37,496 bases of DNA from assembly GCA_017631435.1 (NCBI GenBank), contig JAGBTG010000055.1:1-37496 (forward strand), read 5' to 3'. The notes under the pieces are model-generated. The model was not told the DNA's origin, did not search any database, and saw only the letters and a program-made list of their open reading frames with translations. Of the stretch, positions 1 through 8,548 are shown piece by piece; within the stretch, counting starts at the first letter, position 1; every line of letters begins with the position of its first letter. This DNA is from Bacteroidales bacterium. Lineage in GTDB: Bacteria; Bacteroidota; Bacteroidia; Bacteroidales; UBA932. The translations under genes were made by a program, and so were the position numbers.

Positions 1-622
1 ACTGAACATCATAACGCTCTTTATCCTCTTTGCCGGACTCTGCCTTCTCCTTGTCATCTGGAGAAAGTTCTCCTATTCTCAAATAATCCTTCTTGTGTTT
101 TACCTTTTTCTCGGCCATAGCTGCTACCAGCTTGTCCTTCATTGGATTGGCAAGCTCAAGCTCCTTGTAGAACATGTATTCAGCTGGTCTGTTGAGCATC
201 CAGTAAGTATATGCCCTTATGACAGCCCTGTCTGTAGAGTTCATTTCAGGAACTACTATATAGCCCTGAAAATTATTGCCAATGCGGCGGATCTTCTTCC
301 TTACTACAACCTCCTTCACATACTCCGCATATTGGGAAAAGCTCCTGTCATTTCTATATAGCTGGTCATTTATCAGCTCCACATAAATATAATTAGACTC
401 GTCAAACTCACTGGCATATGAAGCGTTCTCCACATAACCGCTGAACCAGATGGTATCTGTGGCAAAGTAGACATCCTTGTCTGTATGGAGGTATACTTTT
501 TCTGGAGAAAGAAGTTTTGAGTAATTATGGAAAAGTTCCTTCTGTTTGCTTGATTCTGTTTGTGCGCTTGCGGTTGAAAGTGACAATGCAGCGCATATCA
601 GCAGGGCCAGTTTTCTGTACAT
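1..622 (-). CDS. MG2-domain exported protein, N-terminal part (cut by window edge)
   Basis: The minus frame starts at the ATG at 622-620 and stays open to the window edge, giving about 207 residues. It begins with a signal peptide (MYRKLALLICAALSLSTASA, probable cleavage before QTES). Next comes a macroglobulin-type MG2 segment from about residue 40, marked by KVYLHTDKDVYF and later by RAYTYWMLNRP. It is a tandem paralogue of the full-length gene at 990-3740: the first ~36 residues match exactly, later ones are similar with clear substitutions. In Bacteroidota, MG2 proteins of this type often end in a TonB-plug-like region, but that part lies outside the window. Function is unknown; an exported, envelope-located role is inferred from the signal peptide. 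Confidence 0.85.
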   Translation of the reverse strand, partial: MYRKLALLICAALSLSTASAQTESSKQKELFHNYSKLLSPEKVYLHTDKDVYFATDTIWFSGYVENASYASEFDESNYIYVELINDQLYRNDRSFSQYAEYVKEVVVRKKIRRIGNNFQGYIVVPEMNSTDRAVIRAYTYWMLNRPAEYMFYKELELANPMKDKLVAAMAEKKVKHKKDYLRIGELSPDDKEKAESGKEDKERYDVQ

Positions 623-790
623 ATTTAGTGCTTTTAAGTTATTCTTTTAAGCAAAGGTACTTGATAAAAGTTTTACATGTGCATTTTTAAAAAATTTAAT
701 CAGTTGATTATCTTGCATTTAACAGGTTTTACACAGTAACAAATCTGGCAATGTTTAACATTTAATCCAATCGGGCACGTTTCCCCAACA
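623..790 (-). repeat. Duplicated upstream region, copy 1
   Basis: This stretch upstream of the partial MG2 gene aligns without large gaps to 3741-3912 upstream of the second MG2 gene. Both contain the -7 box, a TTTAACATTTAATCCAA block and GGGCACGTTTCCCCAAC. The similarity ends close to position 790. The duplicated unit therefore carried its promoter and about 170 bp of leader. Confidence 0.8.
652..659 (-). promoter_or_regulatory. -7 box upstream of the partial MG2 gene
   Basis: The minus strand reads TACCTTTG, matching the Bacteroidota -7 consensus TAnnTTTG, 29 nt before the start codon. No TTTG is seen at the -33 position. The paralogue has TATCTTTG at the equivalent place. Confidence 0.4.
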
Positions 791-866
791 AAATGTTCCC
801 CACCTCAAGACCTCTGGCACATATTGGTATGATTTTGTGCCCAGGCAGGTATCCCAACCCCCTCCC

Positions 867-894
867 GGGCACATTCAGATACCATTCTGTGCCC
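867..894. repeat. Hairpin with 7-bp GGGCACA/TGTGCCC stem
   Basis: GGGCACA at 867-873 pairs with TGTGCCC at 888-894 across a 14-nt loop. It lies just beyond the larger hairpin at 904-941. No T-run follows on either strand. Confidence 0.45.
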
Positions 895-903
895 ACAACA
901 CAA

Positions 904-941
904 CTGTCGGGAACAAAATCAAATGAAATTGTTCCCGACAG
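904..941. repeat. Perfect 13-bp inverted repeat
   Basis: CTGTCGGGAACAA at 904-916 is exactly complementary to TTGTTCCCGACAG at 929-941, with a 12-nt A-rich loop. It lies 48 bp past the stop of the MG2 gene. There is no T-tract on either side, so it is not a standard intrinsic terminator, although it could still stabilise a 3' end. Both arms contain the octamer TGTCGGGA that recurs through the window. Confidence 0.8.
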
Positions 942-989
942 AATATTAACATTCCCCCCTCCAGCACCACATAGCTGCAGGAGTGCAAT

Positions 990-3740
990 TTATTTCCTCC
1001 TTGAAGCCGGTTCGCTTTCCACCTTCCTCTCAATGATCTTCTCCGCATAGTGATACTGTCGGGAAGAAGACCTGCCTTCCACTTCTATGCGGTAGTTGCT
1101 GTCTGAATCAGAGGTGTAGAAACTGATGTATCCAACTCCATTTGAGTCAAACTGAACTGATGGATTCCAATAGAGAGTTATCCTTTTGTCTTCTACACTG
1201 GATTTTTTCTTGTCGGGAGAATCATATTTAGGAGTATAGAACTTTGCCGGTTTCTGCCAGCCTAAAGGGTAATCACAAGCCACATTATACGGAATTGCAT
1301 CTGACCGCACATAAGGCTTTGTCCTCACCATCAGCACAGGAAAAGGGCACAAGTCTCCAGAGCTGAATGCCGGCTGGAACGGTGCGGCATTTACCCCAGA
1401 CACATATATTATTGACTCAACATCTGATAATGGAAGTGTGAGAACATTGTTTACAGCTTCTTCAGGATATATAAAAGTTCCATTCAGGTATACCAATACA
1501 ACAGCTGTACGTTTGGTTTTACCTTTGGACATATAAACTCCATCTGAAAATGAAGCCGCAGAAACATATGGGCCTATTAATGATCCCGACGGAACTTCAT
1601 CTTCCTTTACCTCAAATTCCTCAGGAGCCCTATGGGCCATCTTCAAATATGTAGGAAGCTCTATTTCATCGGACGGTCCACCCAAAAACTGTCTTACACC
1701 GGTATAAGTTGCCTCAACATAGGCTGCCACATCATAGTTCCTTGCATAGGATTTCATATCCAAGGTATCTCTGAACCACTCTCTTCGGATAGGATAATCA
1801 GGCAATGGCGATGGAGAATTTTTTGGTGCTATAGTTTGTGATGTGACTATCACAGGATTCAGCTCAAATTCCATTGAATGATCCACATCTTCGTTATTAT
1901 AGTATATTGTTTCAACTATTTTTTTGTATTCATCGGTGTATTTTATTTTATTGTTCTTAACCGGATATTCAAATATTGGTGCAAAATAGTCGTTCTGAAG
2001 AATTGGAGTATGTTTTTGGCTTCGCCCGTTTTTACCTACTGCACTTACAATAAATCTTGTATCTTCGGGAAAAGAGACATCCTTGAGTACAAAATATCCT
2101 GAATCAATCTGTCCCATAGCTTTAAAACCTATTGATGGTGCCAAGAACGAAACTGTTGATTTTTTTGTCAGTCCCATTGGGTTTACTACCTTACCGAATA
2201 AAGTTTGCGTATACTCCCTTCCGAAATATGGCATTTGAGTTTTTGACTGGACTATTTCACTAATATCATAATATCTCCATCCCTGAGTCTGCATAAGCAT
2301 ATCCGCCCTGTGCATTCTGATTGAAAGTGGAATACTGTCATTAAAATACCAATCCAAATTCTCAATATAACCATGCAGTTCACTCTTTAGAAGCATATAT
2401 GACTTAATGGTTGTTTTTTCTACGTTGTCCGTAGTCCCAATATCAGTTACAGCAACCGAGAAATTAGATGTTCCGTCCAACATGTGTGATGGAATCTGTA
2501 TCTGTACATTAACCTGTTCCCGGTTTCTATATCTCTGTTTATCGGCAGTGACTGACAAATATTTCTGTGCAGGAGGAAGTATCACAAAGGGCCTCTCAGC
2601 ATAAATATTACCATGGGCATCCAATACAGAAACTATATGTATGCCTGGAATTAGAGAACATAATTTTATTGCTACATTTTCAGCATTTTTGGCCAAATGT
2701 CTGCTATAATAGATCTCTGAACCATTATGGATAAACAGACGGAGTTCCTTTTGCAGACATGCACTACTGGCTTTAATTGAAAGTTTTATCAAATCATTGT
2801 TTCCAAATTCTTCTATACCTGTAATTGAGAATCCTGCATTTATCGTCACCCCTTCCTTCAGGGCTGTTGCAAATCTTACTGGTTTACCTTCATATCCCAT
2901 TGAATCTTTAACTGTAGCCAATAGTCCTTCATTGGGAAAATCTGGTACCACGACCTTGCCAAATCCCAGAGAATCGGTGCTATATGCCGCTACAACATCC
3001 CCTTGTAAATTCAATATCTCCCCAAACACAGCTGCCCCACTACCAGTTACATCAATTGACTTCACGAACAGCACTGAAAAGTTCCCCTCCACACAGTTGC
3101 CACTTTCTGGCAAAAATTGCACGTCATACCTCTCTCCATCCGATGAATTTTCTCTTTCCAATTTTTCTTTTTCATTAAACGGTATTTCTCCCAATTTAAG
3201 ATACTCCTTCTTATCCTTTACACCATTGTCATGCATTGATTGAACCAGTTTATCCTTCATCGGATTGGTAATATCCAGCTCCTTGTAAAACATATACTCA
3301 ACAGGCCTGTTCAGCATCCAATAAGTATAGGCCCTTATAATGACCTTCCCTGTTGACTGCATCTCTGGAACTGCGATGTAGCCTTCAAAGATATTCTTTG
3401 TTCTTCGTATCTTCTTTCTTACAATTACATTGCTTTCATACTTGGAATAATTTGTCAAACTCCTTTCATCTCTCTGTACCTGTTTACCTATCAGCTCCAC
3501 ATAAATGTAGTTTGACTCTTCAAACTCACTCGCATATGAAGCATTCTCAACATAACCGCTGAACCAGATGGTATCAGTTGCAAAGTAGACATCCTTATCT
3601 GTGTGGAGGTATACCTTTTCCGGAGAAAGGAGTTTTGAGTAATTATGGAAAAGTTCCTTCTGTTTGCTTGATTCTGTTTGTGCGCTTGCGGTTGAAAGTG
3701 ACAATGCAGCGCATATCAGCAGGGCCAGTTTTCTGTACAT
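990..3740 (-). CDS. MG2 / TonB-plug-like exported protein, full length
   Basis: This encodes 916 residues. A signal peptide (cleavage near residue 20, ASA|QTE) is followed by an MG2-like domain at roughly 40-150 (KVYLHTDKDVYF, VIIRAYTYWMLN). Then comes a long stretch of beta-rich, macroglobulin-like sequence. A plug-like segment lies at about 650-830, with VLVYLNGTFIYPEE and a downstream LMVRTK strand as in TonB-receptor plugs. From about residue 853 there is a TLYWNPSVQ segment with SFYTSDSDSN, typical of the C-terminal end of this Bacteroidota family. There is no beta-barrel, so it is not a TonB-dependent transporter itself. It is a tandem paralogue of the truncated gene to its left. Family members are usually annotated as hypothetical; the substrate is unknown. 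I am confident of the domain architecture, not of function. Confidence 0.85.
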   Translation of the reverse strand: MYRKLALLICAALSLSTASAQTESSKQKELFHNYSKLLSPEKVYLHTDKDVYFATDTIWFSGYVENASYASEFEESNYIYVELIGKQVQRDERSLTNYSKYESNVIVRKKIRRTKNIFEGYIAVPEMQSTGKVIIRAYTYWMLNRPVEYMFYKELDITNPMKDKLVQSMHDNGVKDKKEYLKLGEIPFNEKEKLERENSSDGERYDVQFLPESGNCVEGNFSVLFVKSIDVTGSGAAVFGEILNLQGDVVAAYSTDSLGFGKVVVPDFPNEGLLATVKDSMGYEGKPVRFATALKEGVTINAGFSITGIEEFGNNDLIKLSIKASSACLQKELRLFIHNGSEIYYSRHLAKNAENVAIKLCSLIPGIHIVSVLDAHGNIYAERPFVILPPAQKYLSVTADKQRYRNREQVNVQIQIPSHMLDGTSNFSVAVTDIGTTDNVEKTTIKSYMLLKSELHGYIENLDWYFNDSIPLSIRMHRADMLMQTQGWRYYDISEIVQSKTQMPYFGREYTQTLFGKVVNPMGLTKKSTVSFLAPSIGFKAMGQIDSGYFVLKDVSFPEDTRFIVSAVGKNGRSQKHTPILQNDYFAPIFEYPVKNNKIKYTDEYKKIVETIYYNNEDVDHSMEFELNPVIVTSQTIAPKNSPSPLPDYPIRREWFRDTLDMKSYARNYDVAAYVEATYTGVRQFLGGPSDEIELPTYLKMAHRAPEEFEVKEDEVPSGSLIGPYVSAASFSDGVYMSKGKTKRTAVVLVYLNGTFIYPEEAVNNVLTLPLSDVESIIYVSGVNAAPFQPAFSSGDLCPFPVLMVRTKPYVRSDAIPYNVACDYPLGWQKPAKFYTPKYDSPDKKKSSVEDKRITLYWNPSVQFDSNGVGYISFYTSDSDSNYRIEVEGRSSSRQYHYAEKIIERKVESEPASRRK

Positions 3741-3912
3741 ATTTAGTACTTTTAAGTTATTCTTTTAAGCAAAGATACTTGATAAACGTTTTACATGTAC
3801 ATTTTCAAGAAAATTTAACTAGTTGTCTATCTGTTAGTTACAAACCTCTACACAGCAACATATCAAGCTATGTTTAACATTTAATCCAACCGGGCACGTT
3901 TCCCCAACGAAA
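3741..3912 (-). repeat. Duplicated upstream region, copy 2
   Basis: This is the counterpart of 623-790. At an offset of 3118 bp, the 117 bases at 3631-3747 (including 110 coding bases) are identical to 513-629, and similarity continues with scattered changes to about 3912. It then meets the terminator of dcp. Confidence 0.8.
3770..3777 (-). promoter_or_regulatory. -7 box upstream of the full-length MG2 gene
   Basis: The minus strand reads TATCTTTG, an exact TAnnTTTG match, 29 nt before the start codon. The -33 position lacks a TTTG. Confidence 0.45.
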
Positions 3913-3923
3913 TGCCCTAGAAC

Positions 3924-3950
3924 AAAAAAAGGGCAGCCAACCGGCCGCCC
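3924..3950 (-). terminator. Intrinsic terminator after dcp
   Basis: On the minus strand GGGCGGC and GCTGCCC form a 7-bp stem (one G-T pair) around CGGTTG, followed by seven T residues (3930-3924). It begins 24 bp after the dcp stop codon. Confidence 0.75.
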
Positions 3951-3973
3951 TCCCAATTCCTGCTTTAAGCAGA

Positions 3974-6076
3974 TTATTTCAAACCTCTGTTTTTCAATAG
4001 AGGGTCAATTCCCGGCTGTTTGCCTCTGAAATTGATGTAAAGGTCCATTGCGTCTTTCTCGCCTGCTACCTCAAGGATCTCAGTGCGGTATTTGTTTGCA
4101 ACCTCCTGGTTGAAGATGTCGCCTGTCTCTACAAATGCATCGTAAGCGTCTGCGTCAAGAACCTCTGCCCAGATGTAGCTGTAGTAGCCTGCAGTGTATC
4201 CGCCAGAGAAGGTGTGGCTGAAGTATGTGCTTCTGTAGCGTGAAGGAATCTGTGAAAGGATACCTCTGTCACCAAGTACTTTTGCCTCAAATTTCTCAAC
4301 ATCAAGGTCTGCAGGGATCTCTTTCAATACGTGGAAGTCCATATCAAGGTATGATGCAGCCAAGTACTCAACGGTAGCAAAGCCCTGGCCGTATTTGCCG
4401 GCTTTCTCCATTTTCTCTACCAACTCCTGAGGGATAACCTCACCTGTCTGGTAGTGTTTTGCATATACTTTAAGAACCTCAGGCTCAAATGCCCAGTGCT
4501 CGTTAAGCTGTGATGGAAGCTCCACAAAATCTCTTGGGTAACCGCCCATTCCCTGGTATTTTACATCTTTTAGCAAGCTTGCCAAACCGTGGCCGAACTC
4601 GTGGAAGTATGTAGCAACCTCATCAGTTGTAAGAAGTGCAGGTTTGTCACCTACCGGTCTTGTAAAGTTACCGCAGATAGTTACTAGAGGAAGAACTCTC
4701 TCACCGTTCTTGTAAGACTGGCCTCTGAAACCGCCGCACCATGCACCGGCTCTCTTCTGGCCAGGACGTGCGAACATATCAAAGAATACGATACCGGTTA
4801 CTGTGCCGTCGTTGTCGTATACCTCAAATGCCTCTGCCTCCTCGTGAGGAAGTGGAACGTTCTCCAATTTCTTGAATGTAAGACCGAACAGTTTGTTTGC
4901 AACATGGAATACACCCTCTCTTACATTGTCAATCTGGAAGTATGGAGCCATCTCCTCCTCGCTAAGGTTGAATTTCTCCTTCATTGCCTTCTGAGCGTAG
5001 TATCTCCAGTCCCAAGCCTCAAGAGTGATGTTTGAGCCCTCTTTTGCAATGATTTTCTGCATGTCTTTAGCCTCAGCTTTGGCAGCTTTCAATGCAGGCG
5101 CCCAAATCTGGTCCAAAAGCTCGTATACAGCCTCTGGAGTCTTGGCCATTCTGTCCTCAAGGATGTAAGCTGCAGCAGTCTCAGCACCCATAATCTGGGC
5201 TCTCTTAAGTCTCAACTCAACAAGTTTCTTGATAACCTCTTTGTTATCGTTCTCGTTGTTGTTGTTACATCTGTTAAGGTAAGCGGTAAGGATCTGTTTT
5301 CTGAGCTCTCTGTTCTCTGCGTTAGCCAAGAAAGGCATTACACTAGGGTTGTCAAGGCCAAAGAACCATTTGCCCTCCTGGCCAGCTTTCTTGGCTCTAG
5401 CAGCAGCCTCAGCAATCTGGTCTGCAGTAAGGCCTGCCAAATCGGCCTCGTTCTCTACAACTAGAGTGTAGGCAGCAGTCTCAAGCAAAGCGTTCTGTGA
5501 GAACTGAAGCTGCAATGCAGAGATCTCTGCGCTAATCTGCTTCAACTCCTCTTTTTTCTCTGCAGGAAGGTTTGCACCACCTCTCTCAAAGCCTTTGTAG
5601 ATCTCCTCTACAGCTCTAAGCTGCTGAGGGTTCAAGCCCATTTCGTTTCTTTTCTCGTATACAGCCTTGATTCTCTGGAAAAGTTTCTCGTTAAGGCTGA
5701 TAGAGCTGTAGTGTGCACTCTGAAGCGGTGAAAGCTCCTTTGCAATAGCCTGCAGCTCAGGTGACGATTTTACGCCATTTGCACTGCTGAACACAGCCGA
5801 TACATTTGAAAGCAGCTCGCCTGTATTTGCGTATGCCTCAATTGTATTCTCAAATGTAGGCTCCTCAGTGTTGTTTACAATAGCATCAATCTCTGCAATT
5901 TCTGCTGCCATTGCAGCCTTGAATGCAGGAAGGTAATGCTCAGGTTGTACCTGCTCAAACGGTGGAATTCCGTAAGGGGTATTCCACTCCACAAGTAGCG
6001 GATTCTCAGCAGCCTGGTTGGCACACGACGAAGCCAATACCCCTGCCGAAAGTAGAGATAGCAATACTTTTTTCAT
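3974..6076 (-). CDS. dcp: M3-family peptidyl-dipeptidase, lipoprotein
   Basis: This encodes 700 residues, the usual size for Dcp-type M3 metallopeptidases, which release dipeptides from peptide C-termini. The zinc site is clear: HEFGH at 492-496, with the downstream ligand glutamate in DFVELPSQ (E519). The N-terminus is a lipoprotein signal with lipobox LASSC and Cys18 as lipidation site. No obvious acidic surface-export signal follows the cysteine, so a periplasm-facing anchor is likely. It follows rpoD by 41 bp on the same strand and ends at a terminator. I see no good promoter in the short gap, so readthrough from rpoD is possible. Oligopeptidase A is the main alternative within M3; the lipobox favours an envelope Dcp. 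Confidence 0.92.
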   Translation of the reverse strand: MKKVLLSLLSAGVLASSCANQAAENPLLVEWNTPYGIPPFEQVQPEHYLPAFKAAMAAEIAEIDAIVNNTEEPTFENTIEAYANTGELLSNVSAVFSSANGVKSSPELQAIAKELSPLQSAHYSSISLNEKLFQRIKAVYEKRNEMGLNPQQLRAVEEIYKGFERGGANLPAEKKEELKQISAEISALQLQFSQNALLETAAYTLVVENEADLAGLTADQIAEAAARAKKAGQEGKWFFGLDNPSVMPFLANAENRELRKQILTAYLNRCNNNNENDNKEVIKKLVELRLKRAQIMGAETAAAYILEDRMAKTPEAVYELLDQIWAPALKAAKAEAKDMQKIIAKEGSNITLEAWDWRYYAQKAMKEKFNLSEEEMAPYFQIDNVREGVFHVANKLFGLTFKKLENVPLPHEEAEAFEVYDNDGTVTGIVFFDMFARPGQKRAGAWCGGFRGQSYKNGERVLPLVTICGNFTRPVGDKPALLTTDEVATYFHEFGHGLASLLKDVKYQGMGGYPRDFVELPSQLNEHWAFEPEVLKVYAKHYQTGEVIPQELVEKMEKAGKYGQGFATVEYLAASYLDMDFHVLKEIPADLDVEKFEAKVLGDRGILSQIPSRYRSTYFSHTFSGGYTAGYYSYIWAEVLDADAYDAFVETGDIFNQEVANKYRTEILEVAGEKDAMDLYINFRGKQPGIDPLLKNRGLK

Positions 6077-6117
6077 ATTAAATTAGTGTTAAGTTATGGA
6101 TTTTCCGCACAAAGCGC

Positions 6118-6978
6118 CTAGCCCAAGTAGCTCTTTAGCAACTTGCTTCTTGCACTGTGTCTTAGTCTTCTGATGGCTTTCTCCTTAATCTGTCTCACAC
6201 GCTCTCTGGTAAGACCGAAATACTCGCCAATCTCCTCCAAGGTCATCTCCTGAGCACCAATTCCAAAGAAATATTTTACAATATCCCTCTCCCTCTCTGT
6301 AAGGGTAGAAAGCGCTCTCTCAATCTCCTTGTTCAAAGACTCATTTACAAGGCCCCTGTCTGCATTTGGAGAATCTGAGTTTACCAACACATCCAAAAGG
6401 CTGTTGTCCTCACCGTCTACAAACGGAGCATCCACAGATACGTGTCTTCCCGAAACTCTCAGTGTATCTGCGATTTTCTCCCTTGGGATCTCAAGTATAT
6501 CAGCAAGCTCCTCAGGTGAAGGCATACGCTCGTTCTCCTGCTCAAATTTTGAAAGGGCCTTGTTGATCTTGTTAAGTGATCCAACCTGGTTCAAAGGCAA
6601 ACGTACAATTCTCGACTGCTCAGCCAAAGCCTGCAGAATGGACTGTCTGATCCACCAAACAGCATAAGAGATGAATTTGAAACCTCTGGTCTCGTCAAAC
6701 TTCTCAGCAGCTTTGATAAGTCCAAGGTTACCCTCGTTGATAAGGTCAGGCAAGCTCAAGCCCTGGTTCTGATACTGTTTTGCAACAGAAACCACAAACC
6801 TCAAGTTTGCTCTGGTAAGTTTCTCCAAAGCCTCCTGGTCTCCTTTTTTGATTCTTTGGGCTAGTTCTACCTCTTCCTCAACTGTAATCAGTTCCTCTCT
6901 ACCAATTTCCTGTAGATATTTATCCAGAGAAGCACTCTCTCTGTTTGTGATTGATTTGGTTATCTTTAACTGTCTCAT
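6118..6978 (-). CDS. rpoD: Primary RNA polymerase sigma-70 factor
   Basis: At 286 residues this matches the short primary sigma factor of Bacteroidota, which lacks region 1.1. Region 1.2 is at about 15-50. Region 2 is at about 55-125, with [37 protein letters not shown] and the -10-reading [14 protein letters not shown] helix. Region 3 is at about 135-210. Region 4 ends in the helix-turn-helix [20 protein letters not shown]. It lies 40 bp downstream of degP on the same strand, a pairing common in the order. The -7 boxes found elsewhere in this window (TAnnTTTG) are the type this sigma factor is known to use. Confidence 0.96.
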   Translation of the reverse strand: MRQLKITKSITNRESASLDKYLQEIGREELITVEEEVELAQRIKKGDQEALEKLTRANLRFVVSVAKQYQNQGLSLPDLINEGNLGLIKAAEKFDETRGFKFISYAVWWIRQSILQALAEQSRIVRLPLNQVGSLNKINKALSKFEQENERMPSPEELADILEIPREKIADTLRVSGRHVSVDAPFVDGEDNSLLDVLVNSDSPNADRGLVNESLNKEIERALSTLTERERDIVKYFFGIGAQEMTLEEIGEYFGLTRERVRQIKEKAIRRLRHSARSKLLKSYLG

Positions 6979-6995
6979 GTGGATATTTTAACGCG

Positions 6996-7003
6996 CAAAA
7001 GTA
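6996..7003 (-). promoter_or_regulatory. -7 box upstream of rpoD
   Basis: The minus strand reads TACTTTTG in the 40-bp gap between degP and rpoD, 17 nt before the rpoD start. This allows rpoD to be transcribed apart from degP. No TTG is present 19 bp upstream. Confidence 0.45.
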
Positions 7004-7018
7004 AGCATTTTATTTCAA

Positions 7019-8440
7019 TTAAACACCAACTCCATAATAATAAACATCACCATTGCGGTAAACACCCTCAACAAGGAATCCCCTTTTTGTCTTCCCGATA
7101 ATCTCAAGTGCCTCTTTTACAGAACTTACAGGCATCTGGTTTATATGGGTTATAATAAGGCCCTTCTGTACACCGGCCTCCTTGAATTTTCCTTTTTCAA
7201 GCTCTTTTACCTCAACTCCTCCCCTCAACCTCAACTTCTTGAGCAACGCAGCATCAGGCTCACCCAATGTTGCACCATAAATTACAGGATTATCCTCACT
7301 TGCCTGGGCAATATTCTGCTGGGCAGAACCCAATACAGCCTCAAGTTCAATCTCCTTTCCGTCTCTGAACACAAGAAGCTTGACTACATCTTCAGGCTTG
7401 TAGGCATTTACTGCAGCCTGTACATCAGACGGGCTCTTCACCTTCTTGCCATTGATTGCAACAAGAATATCCCCCTCATACACGCCAGCCTTATCCGCTG
7501 CACTGCCACGGCCCACCTCTGCAACATAAACTCCGCTGAAGTTCCCTTTCATCCCTGCCAAAGAGGCAAGCTCCTGGGTAAGTTCCTGCATTGAGATTCC
7601 AAGAAGGGCCCTGCGGACTGTACCAAACTCTTTAATGTCATCCACAACCTTCTTCACAATGGCAACCGGAACCGCAAAAGAATAACCTGTATAAGAACCG
7701 GTATTTGAAGCAATTGCAGTATTGATTCCCACAAGTTCTCCCCTGGTGTTCACAAGTGCTCCGCCGCTGTTTCCGGGGTTAACTGCAGCATCCGTCTGGA
7801 TGAATGACTCAATCTTGAATTCGCCTTTCATATCGGGAAGAGAACGCCCTTTTGCACTTACAATACCTGCTGTAATTGTACTTCTCAAATTGAACGGACT
7901 GCCAATTGCAAGTACCCACTCTCCCAACCTCAACGAGTCAGAGTCGCCAAAAGGAATTACAGGAAGCCCTTCGGCTTCAATCTTCAAAAGTGCAACATCG
8001 GTAACAGGGTCTGTACCCACCAATGTTGCAGGGTATGTCTTGTTGTCGTTCAGGGTAACCTCAATGGTCTCTCCTCCGGCTATCACGTGGTTGTTGGTTG
8101 CAATGTAACCGTCGGGAGTAATGATAACTCCAGAACCTGTTCCCACACTCTCCCTAGGCATTGGCTGGCTATAGCCAAAAAAATGCTCAAGGATTGATGC
8201 CTCCCTCTGCTTGTGCCTTTTTACCACCTTCACAAAAACTACGGCATCCACACTGTTCTCAGCCGCATATGTAAAATCCGGAAAATTCTGTTGTTCAAGG
8301 GTTATGGCCCTCACTGAAGGTTTGTCGGGAGTCTCATAAAAGAAACTTCCCTTCTCACATGAAGTGTATTTCATTACCGCTACAGATGCCACTGTACTCA
8401 ACACTACAGACAACAGCAAAATTGTCAAAGTCCTTTTCAT
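7019..8440 (-). CDS. degP: DegP/DegQ-type periplasmic serine protease
   Basis: This encodes 473 residues. A hydrophobic N-terminal segment (TLTILLLSVVLSTVASVAVM) exports or anchors the protein. The trypsin-like domain carries His118 (TNNHVIAG), Asp148 (VTDVALLK) and Ser225 (NPGNSGGAL). Two PDZ domains follow: the first at about 275-375 (GVYEGDILVAINGKKV), the second at about 385-470 (GLIITHINQMPV). Proteins of this architecture degrade or refold damaged envelope proteins and act as oligomers. A cysteine at 28 (KYTSCEKG) is not in a lipobox. It stands directly upstream of rpoD. The choice between DegP, DegQ and DegS-type names cannot be made from sequence alone, but two PDZ domains argue against DegS. 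Confidence 0.93.
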   Translation of the reverse strand: MKRTLTILLLSVVLSTVASVAVMKYTSCEKGSFFYETPDKPSVRAITLEQQNFPDFTYAAENSVDAVVFVKVVKRHKQREASILEHFFGYSQPMPRESVGTGSGVIITPDGYIATNNHVIAGGETIEVTLNDNKTYPATLVGTDPVTDVALLKIEAEGLPVIPFGDSDSLRLGEWVLAIGSPFNLRSTITAGIVSAKGRSLPDMKGEFKIESFIQTDAAVNPGNSGGALVNTRGELVGINTAIASNTGSYTGYSFAVPVAIVKKVVDDIKEFGTVRRALLGISMQELTQELASLAGMKGNFSGVYVAEVGRGSAADKAGVYEGDILVAINGKKVKSPSDVQAAVNAYKPEDVVKLLVFRDGKEIELEAVLGSAQQNIAQASEDNPVIYGATLGEPDAALLKKLRLRGGVEVKELEKGKFKEAGVQKGLIITHINQMPVSSVKEALEIIGKTKRGFLVEGVYRNGDVYYYGVGV

Positions 8441-8495
8441 ATTTCCTTCTTATTAAAATTTGGTTTATAATCTCAAATTATATGCCAAAAGTAAT

Positions 8496-8526
8496 TTTGA
8501 ATTATTATAAATTATTTTTATATTTG
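8496..8526 (+). promoter_or_regulatory. Consensus Bacteroidota promoter before the DUF3857 pair
   Basis: TTTG at 8496-8499 and TATATTTG at 8519-8526 are separated by exactly 19 bp, a full match to the -33/-7 consensus. The predicted start is near 8531, about 18 nt before the ATG at 8549. Confidence 0.75.
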
Positions 8527-8548
8527 TCAACCGTTAATATATACTGAT

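Larger units (their letters stand above)
623..989. other. Intergenic stretch between the two MG2 genes
   Basis: This 367-bp gap holds the duplicated upstream region of the partial gene (623-790), then about 200 bp not matching the region upstream of the second gene. That part contains two hairpins (867-894 and 904-941) and several short GTGCCC/GGGCAC and GGGAACAAAAT words. The 85-residue plus-strand frame across 793-1050 looks like a chance frame and runs into the end of the MG2 gene. I see no tRNA or further gene. Confidence 0.6.

Noticed and set aside
904-941. Reading the 13-bp hairpin as an intrinsic terminator
   Set aside because: No T-tract follows the stem on either strand, so a standard terminator is not supported.
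2797-3243. A 148-residue plus-strand frame inside the MG2 gene
   Set aside because: It is antisense to a well-supported gene, serine/proline-rich without motifs, as expected for a shadow frame.
7145-8108. Plus-strand frames of 149 and 128 residues inside degP
   Set aside because: They are antisense shadows of degP, whose catalytic triad and PDZ domains are intact.
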